A stretch of 64,000 nucleotides of DNA from the IMG/VR virus record IMGVR_UViG_3300027782_000064, positions 23,005 through 87,004 of that record. The stretch is one strand, 5' to 3'. The stretch is from a virus. Shown piece after piece: positions 34,401 to 44,147 of the stretch; positions within the stretch are counted from its first letter, which is position 1; the number at the start of each line of letters is the position of its first letter. The notes beneath the pieces are model-generated. The model worked only from the letters and a program-made list of their open reading frames with translations. It did not search any database and had not been told where the DNA came from. Both the position numbers and the translations under genes were made by a program.

Positions 34401-35842
34401 GTTGGCCTAGCTAATTTAAGTTGTGCATTAGCAAGTCCTCTAAAAAAATCCGCAACTTCCCTTTTTGCAATAACGGCTAATTCATCAACTGCTGGTTTTA
34501 TTTGATTTGGAAAAACGGTTTCCAATTCGGCCTTCTTTTTTATTTCAAGGGTTGAGTTTAGTTTTTCATAAAATTTTTCGTAAGCCGCTTGGCTTTTAAT
34601 ATAAAATTGGGTATCGCCTTCGGTTATTGAAACTGGTGCATTTTCAATTCCTTTAAACTTTGGATCAATTTTATTTGGATCAACCGAAAGGCCTCTTTCT
34701 TCTAGTGTATATAAATATTGAATTGGATTTGCAAATTTACGATATAATCCAGGATAACCATTTGATACTTGATTGTATAGTGCTCCAGGAACATAGTCAT
34801 AATTTGATAAAGGGTTAGAATTTACAGAATCAGCTGGGATACTTAAACAAAAGGTGGCAATAGTATTAGCAAATGGAGTATTGGTTAAATAGGTATTTTC
34901 TTTAATTGGAATATATTTAGTTATTGAGTCAGAGGTACCGTCTTGGTTTATTTGAGGTACAGTTATTGTGGTTATATTTAAGTCAATTGATCTAACTCCA
35001 AATGTTGCACTTCTAGCTGGAATCACAATTCCTGAGACTACGTCAGCTGTGTCATTAAAGTTAGGAATTAATTGTCCACTTATTTTATTACATAAAGAGC
35101 TTAGAGTTAAAGAAGTTGTTGGTGCAGTGCCAAGTGAAGGCAATGAGCTAATTTGGTTGGATAGTGCATTGGTTGCGCCTTGTTTAGCAACACTTTGATT
35201 TTCTTCTGCAAGGATTCTATTTTTCCGAGCTTCATAATAATTTTGATATACTCCGCCGTTTATTAGAATACCATAGGCAACGTCTGAAACAAGATATGTT
35301 GATATATTTTGTGAATTGTATGTCGTAAATGTTTTAAAGATTGCGTCACTTAAATCGTGAATTGTGGTAAGTGCATAATAGTAAATCTCGTAAGTGGTAT
35401 TGGTATTAATATAATTACTCCAAATTCCATTTTCAATAGCTAGAGTTCGGTCATATTCATCAGTCCAATATAAGTATTCAGAAGTTAATGGTTCAAGTGT
35501 AGTTATGGTAGAATTAAAAAAGTCAAGCCGTTCTTTATAATATTTGGAAATAATATTATAATGGTCACGGGTTTCTTCTACTTTACCTTTAACTACGGCA
35601 ATTTCAATTGTAGTTGACTGCTTTGCCATTTGATTAATTAGGATAGCCTTTACCTCTTCAACTCCTTGGTTAATACAGTTGCCAGCCTCTTCCGGCATTG
35701 GAATTTTAAAATCCTTTGAAATTGGGGCAACCGGTTCAGGCAAACAGGCTTTTATATTAGCTAAATCTGCCTCAGTAAAAACTGGTGATGCAAGTTTGCC
35801 GCACTTAATATCATTAATTAGGTTTTTAAATGTGATGTTCAA
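31475..35842 (-). CDS. Very large hypothetical virion-like protein (1455 residues)
   Basis: The start is a TTG at 35842: no ATG lies between the upstream in-frame stop and residue 49. The N-terminal 600 residues are helical and mixed. A strongly hydrophobic proline-rich region (about 610-700) is followed by a Lys/Glu-rich region (about 820-900), helical segments, and a second long hydrophobic stretch (about 1085-1170) and more toward the end. There is no signal peptide or recognised enzyme motif. Size and composition suggest a structural protein of the baseplate or tail, or a protein that crosses the host envelope during injection. It is encoded leftward next to groEL, apart from the other structural genes. 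Confidence 0.6.
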   Translation of the reverse strand: MNITFKNLINDIKCGKLASPVFTEADLANIKACLPEPVAPISKDFKIPMPEEAGNCINQGVEEVKAILINQMAKQSTTIEIAVVKGKVEETRDHYNIISKYYKERLDFFNSTITTLEPLTSEYLYWTDEYDRTLAIENGIWSNYINTNTTYEIYYYALTTIHDLSDAIFKTFTTYNSQNISTYLVSDVAYGILINGGVYQNYYEARKNRILAEENQSVAKQGATNALSNQISSLPSLGTAPTTSLTLSSLCNKISGQLIPNFNDTADVVSGIVIPARSATFGVRSIDLNITTITVPQINQDGTSDSITKYIPIKENTYLTNTPFANTIATFCLSIPADSVNSNPLSNYDYVPGALYNQVSNGYPGLYRKFANPIQYLYTLEERGLSVDPNKIDPKFKGIENAPVSITEGDTQFYIKSQAAYEKFYEKLNSTLEIKKKAELETVFPNQIKPAVDELAVIAKREVADFFRGLANAQLKLARPTSYKAQTSNIYSTGSFEYNPVDLVLPEKLAYYTKAYSELLAKIAECNTEIELLEVKIKENSMDPDVLAQKISNVACFKGPAATVIPTKDCEAEVMKKLGSDPLFIRTLGGNDASLPDMTNNCYWREFTKSLNKVSLLPIPDLTAPLFRYYPVNIIIPAGPLGIALIPTPQKWRTLFTLSTPVGTLVTFLTMPIAIFGIPLPSIYMLYFAPDGNKYMLLAPNIPLVYMTPTSIKYGFEIDQTEASENPLGLDPANPFKGQLIKGSLVSPLAISGNASKAIRLTALAATLALGKNPNITTRDGTPIGEVDPITYIASYAGDLEKMMNFLDLDLSNDFNKQIADFKRSMNIQFNKLGEIQLTAVAKLKDKTRKDRDSQVKGAEGESNLKKKRETKKAARSLDPITLSSKISGVLDDFNEYIDKINLGTISFPDSPTKLNPKLPSAISGLQPTIEKAAKGLIDFDLESTDLIAKIKRMAAQVNPAKLLSKKTFNLNKDEDVSEFKDAIKEYANKALDYLQGNANPAEEDIDPNLSEAEKGKIKEAAKLRKERLKQALTFTTLSVAAPNLKLFDPAAPCCAAAQPPPEVVSPQILAAIGVFNALLDALLSGLTIDVLKSLLGEALEEIGISVLTTLFNSLLGLLPPIILPAKADIVSISQAVILPILSALSVPQSPNPTGVPFPIQIVIPLDIVIKPLLKLAIAYLLELILRMLSDAGDMLTANQGPNEDSLKQILKQIPCGNSEFATVSTTKSSNYVSIKLPNGFNIKLPKIPLLPLDIVSYFALLTATDLVELIKGLLNTAIDGILEPLKTIVGPILSLTKSLKDLSFTVVDSANPYILPIKLALMLIQLEIPNSSKLKLANLEAINLLKAAYIPVITFAEPVVKEVAYLVSLLACAFGGIPGVQVARIASSPFFNQDDIPPWERLTYKNPLFIIFLDELAWRGSINSTGTLLFKTKMPGFYPTVPPTIIIDPGMHTS

Positions 35843-35882
35843 TGAATTAGGTTCTTTATTTTATCTATCATTCTCTTTAAAT

Positions 35883-35922
35883 AGACCAGCGCTTGCGAGG
35901 GTTACTCAACAAGCGCCGGTCT
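35883..35922. other. Strong hairpin between groEL and the 1455-residue gene
   Basis: AGACCAGCGCTTG pairs with CAAGCGCCGGTCT across a 14-base loop, with one mismatch. There is no U run on the minus strand, so it may be an attenuator, an RNA-stability element or a weak terminator between the two genes. Confidence 0.6.
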
Positions 35923-35942
35923 GTAATTGTAATTTAAAATTA

Positions 35943-37523
<1,581 letters not shown>

Positions 37524-37539
37524 TTATCATTTGGTTATT

Positions 37540-38283
37540 TTACTTTATTATTATATCAGATTTTTCAATTTGGTTTAGGTTAGAAAGCTTTAATGCCACT
37601 TGAATTAGCGTAATTACGTCTTTTTGGCAATATTCTTTAATTCCATCAACATTTCCGGCCCAATAATTTTCATGTACCTGGTCGCCTTTCATTGCATCCT
37701 TAGGGGAATCTATTCCAAGAACCGTTGCTAAAAGATCTAATGAGGTAAACCCTTCTTGCCATGCGCCAAATGACCAAAGTTCTGAAGTATCAATAATTGA
37801 AGTTTCCCAAGGTTTTTTATCCCATACTTGAAGTGGTGTTGCGGGCTCAATATTAAGAATAAATGCTCTTTTACATAAGAACGGAACATCAAACCTTTTT
37901 ACATTGTGACCGGCTATTTTTATACCAGTTTTAGAAAGAGCTGACATTAGTTTAAATGATTGGCGTAAAATTTCAGCTTCATCATCTCCAGCATAGGAAA
38001 CAATTTGAGCAGTTGGCACTCCATCTACAAATTTCATTTTGCCAAATGAGACACAAACTACTCTGCCAAATTCAGCATGCAGAGCTGATTTCATTTGATA
38101 AAGCTCTTCATCTGACTTGTCTTTATTATCTGGGTATTTAGCCCCTAGCTGATTTTTAAGGATTTCTGCTTTAGCTGACCATAATTCTTGCATTTTAGGT
38201 GAAAGAGAATCAGCATGATTTGTAGTACCAGCTGTTTCTATATCAAAAAACAGCATTTTTTCTAATTGGTGTGGATCGAACAT
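37540..38283 (-). CDS. 3'-5' exonuclease, DNA polymerase B exonuclease-like (DEDD family)
   Basis: The 247-residue protein shows the DEDD exonuclease motifs: Exo I D14-I-E16 (LFFDIETAG), Exo II N-x3-F-D ([12 protein letters not shown], near residue 135), and Exo III Y-C-x-K-D (EYCQKDV, near residue 222). Such stand-alone PolB-type exonucleases are common in Bacteroidota genomes and phages. It may proofread, trim DNA ends or degrade host DNA. It is the first gene of the groEL operon. Confidence 0.85.
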   Translation of the reverse strand: MFDPHQLEKMLFFDIETAGTTNHADSLSPKMQELWSAKAEILKNQLGAKYPDNKDKSDEELYQMKSALHAEFGRVVCVSFGKMKFVDGVPTAQIVSYAGDDEAEILRQSFKLMSALSKTGIKIAGHNVKRFDVPFLCKRAFILNIEPATPLQVWDKKPWETSIIDTSELWSFGAWQEGFTSLDLLATVLGIDSPKDAMKGDQVHENYWAGNVDGIKEYCQKDVITLIQVALKLSNLNQIEKSDIIIK

Positions 38284-38529
38284 GACTTTAGTATTATAAG
38301 TTAGGATAATTATACTAATAAAGATAAAAAATAGCCATTAATTAGGATCTAATTGCTAAAGTTTACTTAATTCTTTATATTAATAAAATAAGTAGACTAA
38401 GTATTTGCTAACTAAGTTTCTGACGCTATACCCTCCCAACACCCTTATTCTACAGTACATTTTACAAAGGTTTTAAACAAAACTAAAAAATATTTGGTAG
38501 TAGAATATTCAAAATCATTAAAATGAACC
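38284..38529. other. Divergent intergenic region
   Basis: This 246-base region separates leftward and rightward blocks and has no credible gene. It is AT-rich, with one less AT-rich patch near 38425-38450. I see a minus-strand TAGTTTTG that fits the -7 box, but with a poor -35 spacing, and no clear late promoter box. Promoters for both directions presumably lie here. Confidence 0.4.
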
Positions 38530-39195
38530 TTGGTAGTAATAGGTATCGACTTTTCAATACAGTTTCCAGCTGTATGCATCTGCAAAGACTTTAAAAGTTT
38601 TCATTGGATTGCGTGCGTTAATACCAATACAACTAAAGCCCATCGAAAATTACTTGAAGATACTCAACTTCAATTTCCTGGTCTGGAATTCATATTTTTA
38701 CCCCCAAAGAACTTTAAGTACGATACTTACTCTGGTGTAGAACGTGCTAAACTAGCAAACTATTCACTACTAGTTGATACCCTAATAAACCGAGTAAAAG
38801 AAATAATTAAACCTGAACCAGACAGAATCATTTCAATTGAAGGTATTGCATATGGGGCTCAAGGTAATGCCCTATTAGATATAGCCCAGTCAACTGGTAT
38901 GCTTAGAAAAAAGGTGCTAGATGACTTATTAAATAATAAACAAGAAAGCCTTTTCATATTTTCACCTGGCGAACTTAAAAATGCAATTGGTGCAAAGGGT
39001 AATGCTGGTAAAATTGATGTTTACAAGCAGTTTATGGAAACCCCACTTCTTGCAAAAGACAGTAGTTTACATAAAGTTTTAATTGAATATAATGCTCAAA
39101 TTATTAAAAAAGATGTAGTAGGTTCGCCATTTATGGACATGATTGATTCGTATTTAGCCGTCCTTAAGATCTACACATCGCTAAAAGAATCCTAA
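38530..39195 (+). CDS. RuvC-like Holliday junction resolvase
   Basis: The 221-residue protein has an RNase H fold with RuvC-type catalytic residues: D7 (VVIGIDFS), E104 (ISIEGIAYG) and D203/D206 (FMDMIDSYLAV), plus LDIAQSTGMLRK and SPGELKNAIGAKGNAGK, which match the RuvC pattern. It would cut branched DNA before packaging, the job done by gp49 in T4. The start must be TTG: an in-frame TGA lies six bases upstream and there is no ATG near the N-terminus. Confidence 0.82.
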   Translation: MVVIGIDFSIQFPAVCICKDFKSFHWIACVNTNTTKAHRKLLEDTQLQFPGLEFIFLPPKNFKYDTYSGVERAKLANYSLLVDTLINRVKEIIKPEPDRIISIEGIAYGAQGNALLDIAQSTGMLRKKVLDDLLNNKQESLFIFSPGELKNAIGAKGNAGKIDVYKQFMETPLLAKDSSLHKVLIEYNAQIIKKDVVGSPFMDMIDSYLAVLKIYTSLKES

Positions 39196-39199
39196 TCAA

Positions 39200-39619
39200 A
39201 TGGCAAAGGCTAAAGAAAGTAAGTACTACATTAACAACCGAGATTTCACTAATGAAATTATCCGGTGCAAGCATGGAATGCTTAATGAAGTAACCGGTTA
39301 TCAGCACACAGCTGGAGAATTATCCCCTATTGCAATTAACTATTTTATAATTCTGGCAAATAGAGCAATCCTAAAATTAAGGTTTAGTAATCCACTAGAC
39401 AAAGAAGATTGTATTCAATCCGCTCTATTGGATCTACTTAGATATTGGAGAAACTTTAACGAAGAAAAATCAAACAATGCATTTGCCTATTTTACGCAGA
39501 TTGCAAAGAACGGATACGCAAAAGAATACAAAAAGATTTACAAACACATAGGTAAAGGCGAAAAAGTTGAATTTGTATCATTAAGCCATTCTGGCGAAAG
39601 TGAAATTTATACAATATAA
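39200..39619 (+). CDS. 55: Late transcription sigma factor, gp55-like
   Basis: This 139-residue protein resembles T4 gp55, a reduced sigma-70 relative that directs host RNA polymerase to TATAAATA late promoters. The match is to the N-terminal YINNRDFTNEII pattern and to the central helix region (LDKEDCIQSALLDLLRYWRNFNEEKSNNAFAYFTQIAKNGYAKE, about residues 66-110), including the F-N-x-x-K-x-x-N-x-x-A-Y-x-T-Q segment. It is shorter than T4 gp55 (185 residues). The late boxes found in this window fit. It follows the resolvase gene by four bases. Confidence 0.83.
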   Translation: MAKAKESKYYINNRDFTNEIIRCKHGMLNEVTGYQHTAGELSPIAINYFIILANRAILKLRFSNPLDKEDCIQSALLDLLRYWRNFNEEKSNNAFAYFTQIAKNGYAKEYKKIYKHIGKGEKVEFVSLSHSGESEIYTI

Positions 39620-39665
39620 CGCAATATGTTACCAGCAATTTATAAATCCACTAGTACTAACCTCC

Positions 39666-39678
39666 TTAATAAATAAAG
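39666..39678 (+). promoter_or_regulatory. T4-type late promoter box of the baseplate cluster
   Basis: TTAATAAATAAAG ends 22 bases before the ATG at 39701, in an 81-base gap after the gp55 gene. Confidence 0.6.
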
Positions 39679-39700
39679 GTAAAGAGCTAGGTAATAACTC

Positions 39701-42700
39701 ATGGACATTAATAATTTAGTATTTTTTGATAAAAACGGTGAATCTTATAACTTTTCACAAAACGCCAATACTGGTGCTTGGGAAGGTTCTGACTATTTTT
39801 TACCAATATCAACTGCTCTATATGATGTTTCAAACCTGTTTATTCTTGAAAAAGTCGGAGATAATTACCGATTTCCAGTTTTAGAACCAGGCTCTAAATT
39901 AACAGTTACTTGGCAAACTGCTGAGTCTGCTGATAATTTTTTCTTATTTACAATTGCAAAAGAGGATACTCACACTGACTCAACTACCTACTTATCACGA
40001 CAAACTCGGCTTGATATAGATTATGAGGACCTTTCACCTGGTGGATTAGTTGATTTGGATTTAACTTATCCATTACAACTAAACGTAGGCTTTTCTCCAT
40101 CTGAGGAGGTTAGTTACAACCGAATCTTAAATATTAACTATGAAATTGGTTCAAGTAAGACGCTAATTGCCTCTATCTACTTTTATGGTGAAGGCGAAGA
40201 TGAAGATGAGAGGTTCCGAATTTGGCTAGCTAACTTTGGAATCAAGTTTAATCGAGAAGATGCTCTTTTACTAAAAGATTATGACCTAAAAGAAGGTTTA
40301 CCTGATTGGAAGCAAATTAATCAAGCAAGAAAGCAAATATTAGTAAACCGTGATCAAATTTACCCATATGTTGGTACATATAAAGGACTTATTAATATAA
40401 TTAATATTTTAGGCTACCGCGATGTACTTAGAGTAAAGGAATATTGGCAAGATCAGGACACAAAGTCTGGATACTATGGAAAATACGCAATGGTTGATGT
40501 TACCGACCTACTTACAGTTGGTGCAATTGATGAATTAGACCTAGTTGACCTAAATGGCCAACTTAAAAAAGGCGGAAAATTCAAAAAGACTGAATTTCTT
40601 GCACTAGTTTATGAATTTTCAATTGCCAGTGATGTTTATGATGATGATGGAATTCCAGAAGTTGAGTTTACCACTGATTTTACAGTAGATGAAATATTTT
40701 ATAAACTAAATCGGCTTTCAACTAAATTAAAAACTGAAATTTTACCAATAAATGTTGTAATTAAAGACGTTATTGGAGAATTCATATATTTTAGTAAATT
40801 TAATATTAGAAGTTGGTCAGATTCTGCAATAATTACTGAATTACAACTAAACGATAATTATAATACAATAATTAACCATCCTTCCCCAAAATCTCAACTG
40901 TTATTGATTAGAGATATTAAACCGCTATACCCTAAAACTAATGGAACCTCACAATTTCCTGAAATTACGTTTAACCAAACCACAATTTTACCATATCGAA
41001 ATGGCCAGCAATATACAATATCAGAAATGCCAAATTTTATTACGGCTATTGCTGATTACTATGATGATATAAACAAATACGATTTTGAATTACATGGTCA
41101 AACTAACCCAACCGTAACTGGCGATGATATTGATGGAAAAGTAGGTTGCCCAATTACCCTTGAAGCCTATATTCCAGATTTTATGCTATCTGATTTAGAT
41201 GGATCAAAATTTGGCGATTTTACCGATGGCCATTTTACAATAGGAAATATTAGATACCGTAACGGTTATGAAATTGAATGGAATATTACAGGACCTCAGG
41301 GTTATGTATTTAATTGGAGGAGTGCTCTTGCTGATCTAGTTAAACTACCTCATATTTTGCCTCACGTTGGAGACTATTTAATTAAATCAACCGTTTATGA
41401 TTTACAGGGAGGCCAAAATGTTAGCTATTTACACACAACCGTACTTAATGAAGAGCCTATAGTTGAAGTATTCATGAAAGTTCAAGATAAACCTAAATAC
41501 CAAATTAAGGACCTACGCAATATAACACTTGCCGACCTTGGAGACAGTCCGCTCTATTTACCATTTGCAAATGTAGTGCAAGGAAATACATTTAATTCAG
41601 GACTATCTCAACACTATTTAGATTGGAATACTTATTCAAATAATTTTGGAGTAGGTAATCCACAGACTGAATCTGAAATATTTACAACCGGTACTGGCTT
41701 TGAATTAATTACAAATTCTGCAAATTCTGCTAAATTACAATGGGGTACCGGTTCAAGCCAAGAAGGCCAACCTACTCTTAGAGATTATCGAAATGCAACA
41801 CTTCAAGATCTAATTCTAAATAGACTATCTGATTTTTCGTATACAGCTGACCGCTTAAATGGATTTATTATTAAATTAACCGAATACCCAAGTCATACGT
41901 TAACCCATATTAATTTCTATTCAGATGATAATTTAGCAGCATATACTCTTGGTTCATATATTGATGTTGATGATTTAGCAGATCAATTAAATACAGAGAC
42001 ATCCGACTTAAATATTCAAGAATATAGGTATGTTGTAGTAAATGAAAATATTCATGCGCATGCAAAAAGACAAGACAGAACTCTACACCGAGTTTTAGCC
42101 TTAACTTATCAAGGCTCTCCTCTTTTTACTGAACACGTATATACATTTAGTTATCCTAGATTAGTATATTCACCTACTTTAGTTAGTACTTTAAATTCAC
42201 AACTTTCTCAAATTGCCAAAGAAATAGATGAAGATTTATTATTTTTAAGTGTACCATTTGAAGACTGTTTGAGAAAAACTGGAGAAACCACTTATTCTAA
42301 TACGTCACATACCATTCCAAGTTCCTTTCCTAGCGCCAAAACATTTATTCTAACTAGGCCTCAGGAATTTATAGTAGGCCAAACAATTAAAGCCTCAAGT
42401 ATTTCAAGCCCTACTGATTGGGTTAAAGGTATTGTTACTCAACCATCTGACTCAGCATCAATCCTTATAACCATTACTAGCAGTTCATTAACTGGTAATA
42501 CTATCGCTGATTGGAAATTTGAATATGTTGAAAGTATTGCTAATTTAACCCCAACTGAAGCAGTTGCTGGTACTCCAGACTATTGGATCAATAATCAATT
42601 TGGAAACTATATTAGTTTTTCATCAACTTCTGATCCAACCGCAACCGTTACAGGTTTCTTACCGTCTAACCTAGACCAAAATACGTTTAGCCTTTCCAAC

Positions 42701-43036
42701 TTAAAAACTGGACCAGATGGGCTGGTTATTCCATTACATCAACCAGTATTTGCAGCAATTGCCAATATTGAATCTAAAAAGGAGTGCATTTGGACACTAA
42801 GACTATTTGGAAAGGAAGTTGTAACCATTAAAAACACGTCTACTTTTATTTGGAGATTTTCAGAGCCCGGAGAATATGCGCTAACTGTAAAAGTAACAGA
42901 TGTTAATAACAACGAGTATGCTCTAGTCACTAATTTTAATGCAATTCATGCAAATGGAATAAAGGACTACACTAAATATATTGAAGACACGCTTAATCGC
43001 CGCAACCTATTACACGGTTCACGTCGATTTGCTTAA
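39701..43036 (+). CDS. Large baseplate/tail structural protein with Ig/PKD-like domains
   Basis: The 1111-residue protein is rich in Tyr, Asn, Asp and Thr and beta-strand patterns. A helical segment at about 165-230 (RIWLANFGIKFNREDALLLKDYDLKEG, followed by GTYKGLINIINILGY) resembles phage tail and baseplate proteins. PKD/Ig-like segments are seen around 505-590 (IEWNITGPQGY, VGDYLIKSTVYD) and 1020-1080 (TSTFIWRFSEPGEYALTVKVTD). It opens a run of giant late genes and has its own late box. The exact baseplate position is unknown. Confidence 0.65.
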   Translation: MDINNLVFFDKNGESYNFSQNANTGAWEGSDYFLPISTALYDVSNLFILEKVGDNYRFPVLEPGSKLTVTWQTAESADNFFLFTIAKEDTHTDSTTYLSRQTRLDIDYEDLSPGGLVDLDLTYPLQLNVGFSPSEEVSYNRILNINYEIGSSKTLIASIYFYGEGEDEDERFRIWLANFGIKFNREDALLLKDYDLKEGLPDWKQINQARKQILVNRDQIYPYVGTYKGLINIINILGYRDVLRVKEYWQDQDTKSGYYGKYAMVDVTDLLTVGAIDELDLVDLNGQLKKGGKFKKTEFLALVYEFSIASDVYDDDGIPEVEFTTDFTVDEIFYKLNRLSTKLKTEILPINVVIKDVIGEFIYFSKFNIRSWSDSAIITELQLNDNYNTIINHPSPKSQLLLIRDIKPLYPKTNGTSQFPEITFNQTTILPYRNGQQYTISEMPNFITAIADYYDDINKYDFELHGQTNPTVTGDDIDGKVGCPITLEAYIPDFMLSDLDGSKFGDFTDGHFTIGNIRYRNGYEIEWNITGPQGYVFNWRSALADLVKLPHILPHVGDYLIKSTVYDLQGGQNVSYLHTTVLNEEPIVEVFMKVQDKPKYQIKDLRNITLADLGDSPLYLPFANVVQGNTFNSGLSQHYLDWNTYSNNFGVGNPQTESEIFTTGTGFELITNSANSAKLQWGTGSSQEGQPTLRDYRNATLQDLILNRLSDFSYTADRLNGFIIKLTEYPSHTLTHINFYSDDNLAAYTLGSYIDVDDLADQLNTETSDLNIQEYRYVVVNENIHAHAKRQDRTLHRVLALTYQGSPLFTEHVYTFSYPRLVYSPTLVSTLNSQLSQIAKEIDEDLLFLSVPFEDCLRKTGETTYSNTSHTIPSSFPSAKTFILTRPQEFIVGQTIKASSISSPTDWVKGIVTQPSDSASILITITSSSLTGNTIADWKFEYVESIANLTPTEAVAGTPDYWINNQFGNYISFSSTSDPTATVTGFLPSNLDQNTFSLSNLKTGPDGLVIPLHQPVFAAIANIESKKECIWTLRLFGKEVVTIKNTSTFIWRFSEPGEYALTVKVTDVNNNEYALVTNFNAIHANGIKDYTKYIEDTLNRRNLLHGSRRFA

Positions 43037-43045
43037 TAAATAAAA
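43033..43045 (+). promoter_or_regulatory. T4-type late promoter box overlapping the upstream stop codon
   Basis: TTAATAAATAAAA overlaps the stop codon of the previous gene and ends 22 bases before the ATG at 43068. Confidence 0.6.
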
Positions 43046-43067
43046 AAGACAAAAAAAGACTTAAAAA

Positions 43068-44132
43068 ATGGCATTTACTAATCTAAATCTAAACACAACA
43101 CCTTTATTAGAAACAACCTTTATTTCTGATATGCGACTAATCGTTAACGCTAACGTTGCGGTAGTTAAGGGTAAAGTTGAAGACTTAATCAATACTTTTG
43201 AATTTGATTTAACAAACAAATACATTGGAGTTGATAATTACTTTAACCAAGTTAAAACAAATAATGTAATTCTGGGAAATAGTATTTCCTTTATGGATTC
43301 AACCAATGTAATTGGAAGTTTAACTAAATCTTCAGGAAAATCAATATTTTCAGTTGATAAACTAGTTATTCAAGCTGGAGGCTCAATTGATATGACTGGT
43401 ACTGGCAATGCAATGGCAGTAAAGAAATTAGGAGTAGGCATGTCGCTAGTTAATTTACAAAACACTGCACTATTTGCAACAGACGGATTCTATGTAGGTT
43501 CTCCAGGAACTTCAACTCCTGCCAAAACTCAACTTTATGGAGAGACTTTATTGTTAGGCCAAGCGGTTACCCAAAGTACGGATACGGAAGCAGTACCCAA
43601 TTTAATTACATTAATTTCGGAGTCTACCTATTATTATAGTACGTTAGTGCTGAGTAAATCAAGCAATCAATTTATTTACCTTACGCTTAAAGCACCAAAT
43701 GGTAGTTACTCAGGAACTGACATTTACTTATTCTTAATGGAAGATGCAACAAACCGTCCAAATCCAGGCCAAAGCTTTACAATTATAATTAAAGATTATA
43801 AAGATTCAGGTGGTTTAAGTACAATTGCAGTAGGAGATTGGGGAGCTATTAATATTGCCCCAGGTTATATTGATGGAACTAATACTCAAGTTTTAATAAA
43901 TGGCGGAGCTCACTCAACTGCTGCCACCTCAGCAAATGCAAAAACATTTGCCGTTGCAAATCAACATATTGAAATGTATAACACATCAATTCAATCAGAT
44001 ATTACTACTAAACCATTAAAGTTTGGATCATCGGTTACTTTAACTAAATTTGAGAATTTACCAGCAATTGGAACAGTTACCGATGCACGATTTGTTATTA
44101 CTGGATCACATAATATTAATATCATAAACTAA
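43068..44132 (+). CDS. Hypothetical tail/fibre structural protein
   Basis: The 354-residue product has a helical first 60 residues (LLETTFISDMRLIVNANVAVVKGKVEDL). A long strand-rich, Gly/Ser/Thr-rich region follows, with short repeats of the type found in beta-solenoid or fibre proteins (NVILGNSISFMDSTNVIGSLTK, VIQAGGSIDMTG). The last 150 residues resemble a compact beta domain. No family recognised. It lies in the late tail cluster with its own late box, so a fibre-linked or baseplate accessory protein is likely. Confidence 0.6.
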   Translation: MAFTNLNLNTTPLLETTFISDMRLIVNANVAVVKGKVEDLINTFEFDLTNKYIGVDNYFNQVKTNNVILGNSISFMDSTNVIGSLTKSSGKSIFSVDKLVIQAGGSIDMTGTGNAMAVKKLGVGMSLVNLQNTALFATDGFYVGSPGTSTPAKTQLYGETLLLGQAVTQSTDTEAVPNLITLISESTYYYSTLVLSKSSNQFIYLTLKAPNGSYSGTDIYLFLMEDATNRPNPGQSFTIIIKDYKDSGGLSTIAVGDWGAINIAPGYIDGTNTQVLINGGAHSTAATSANAKTFAVANQHIEMYNTSIQSDITTKPLKFGSSVTLTKFENLPAIGTVTDARFVITGSHNINIIN

Positions 44133-44147
44133 TTTAACTAAATACCT

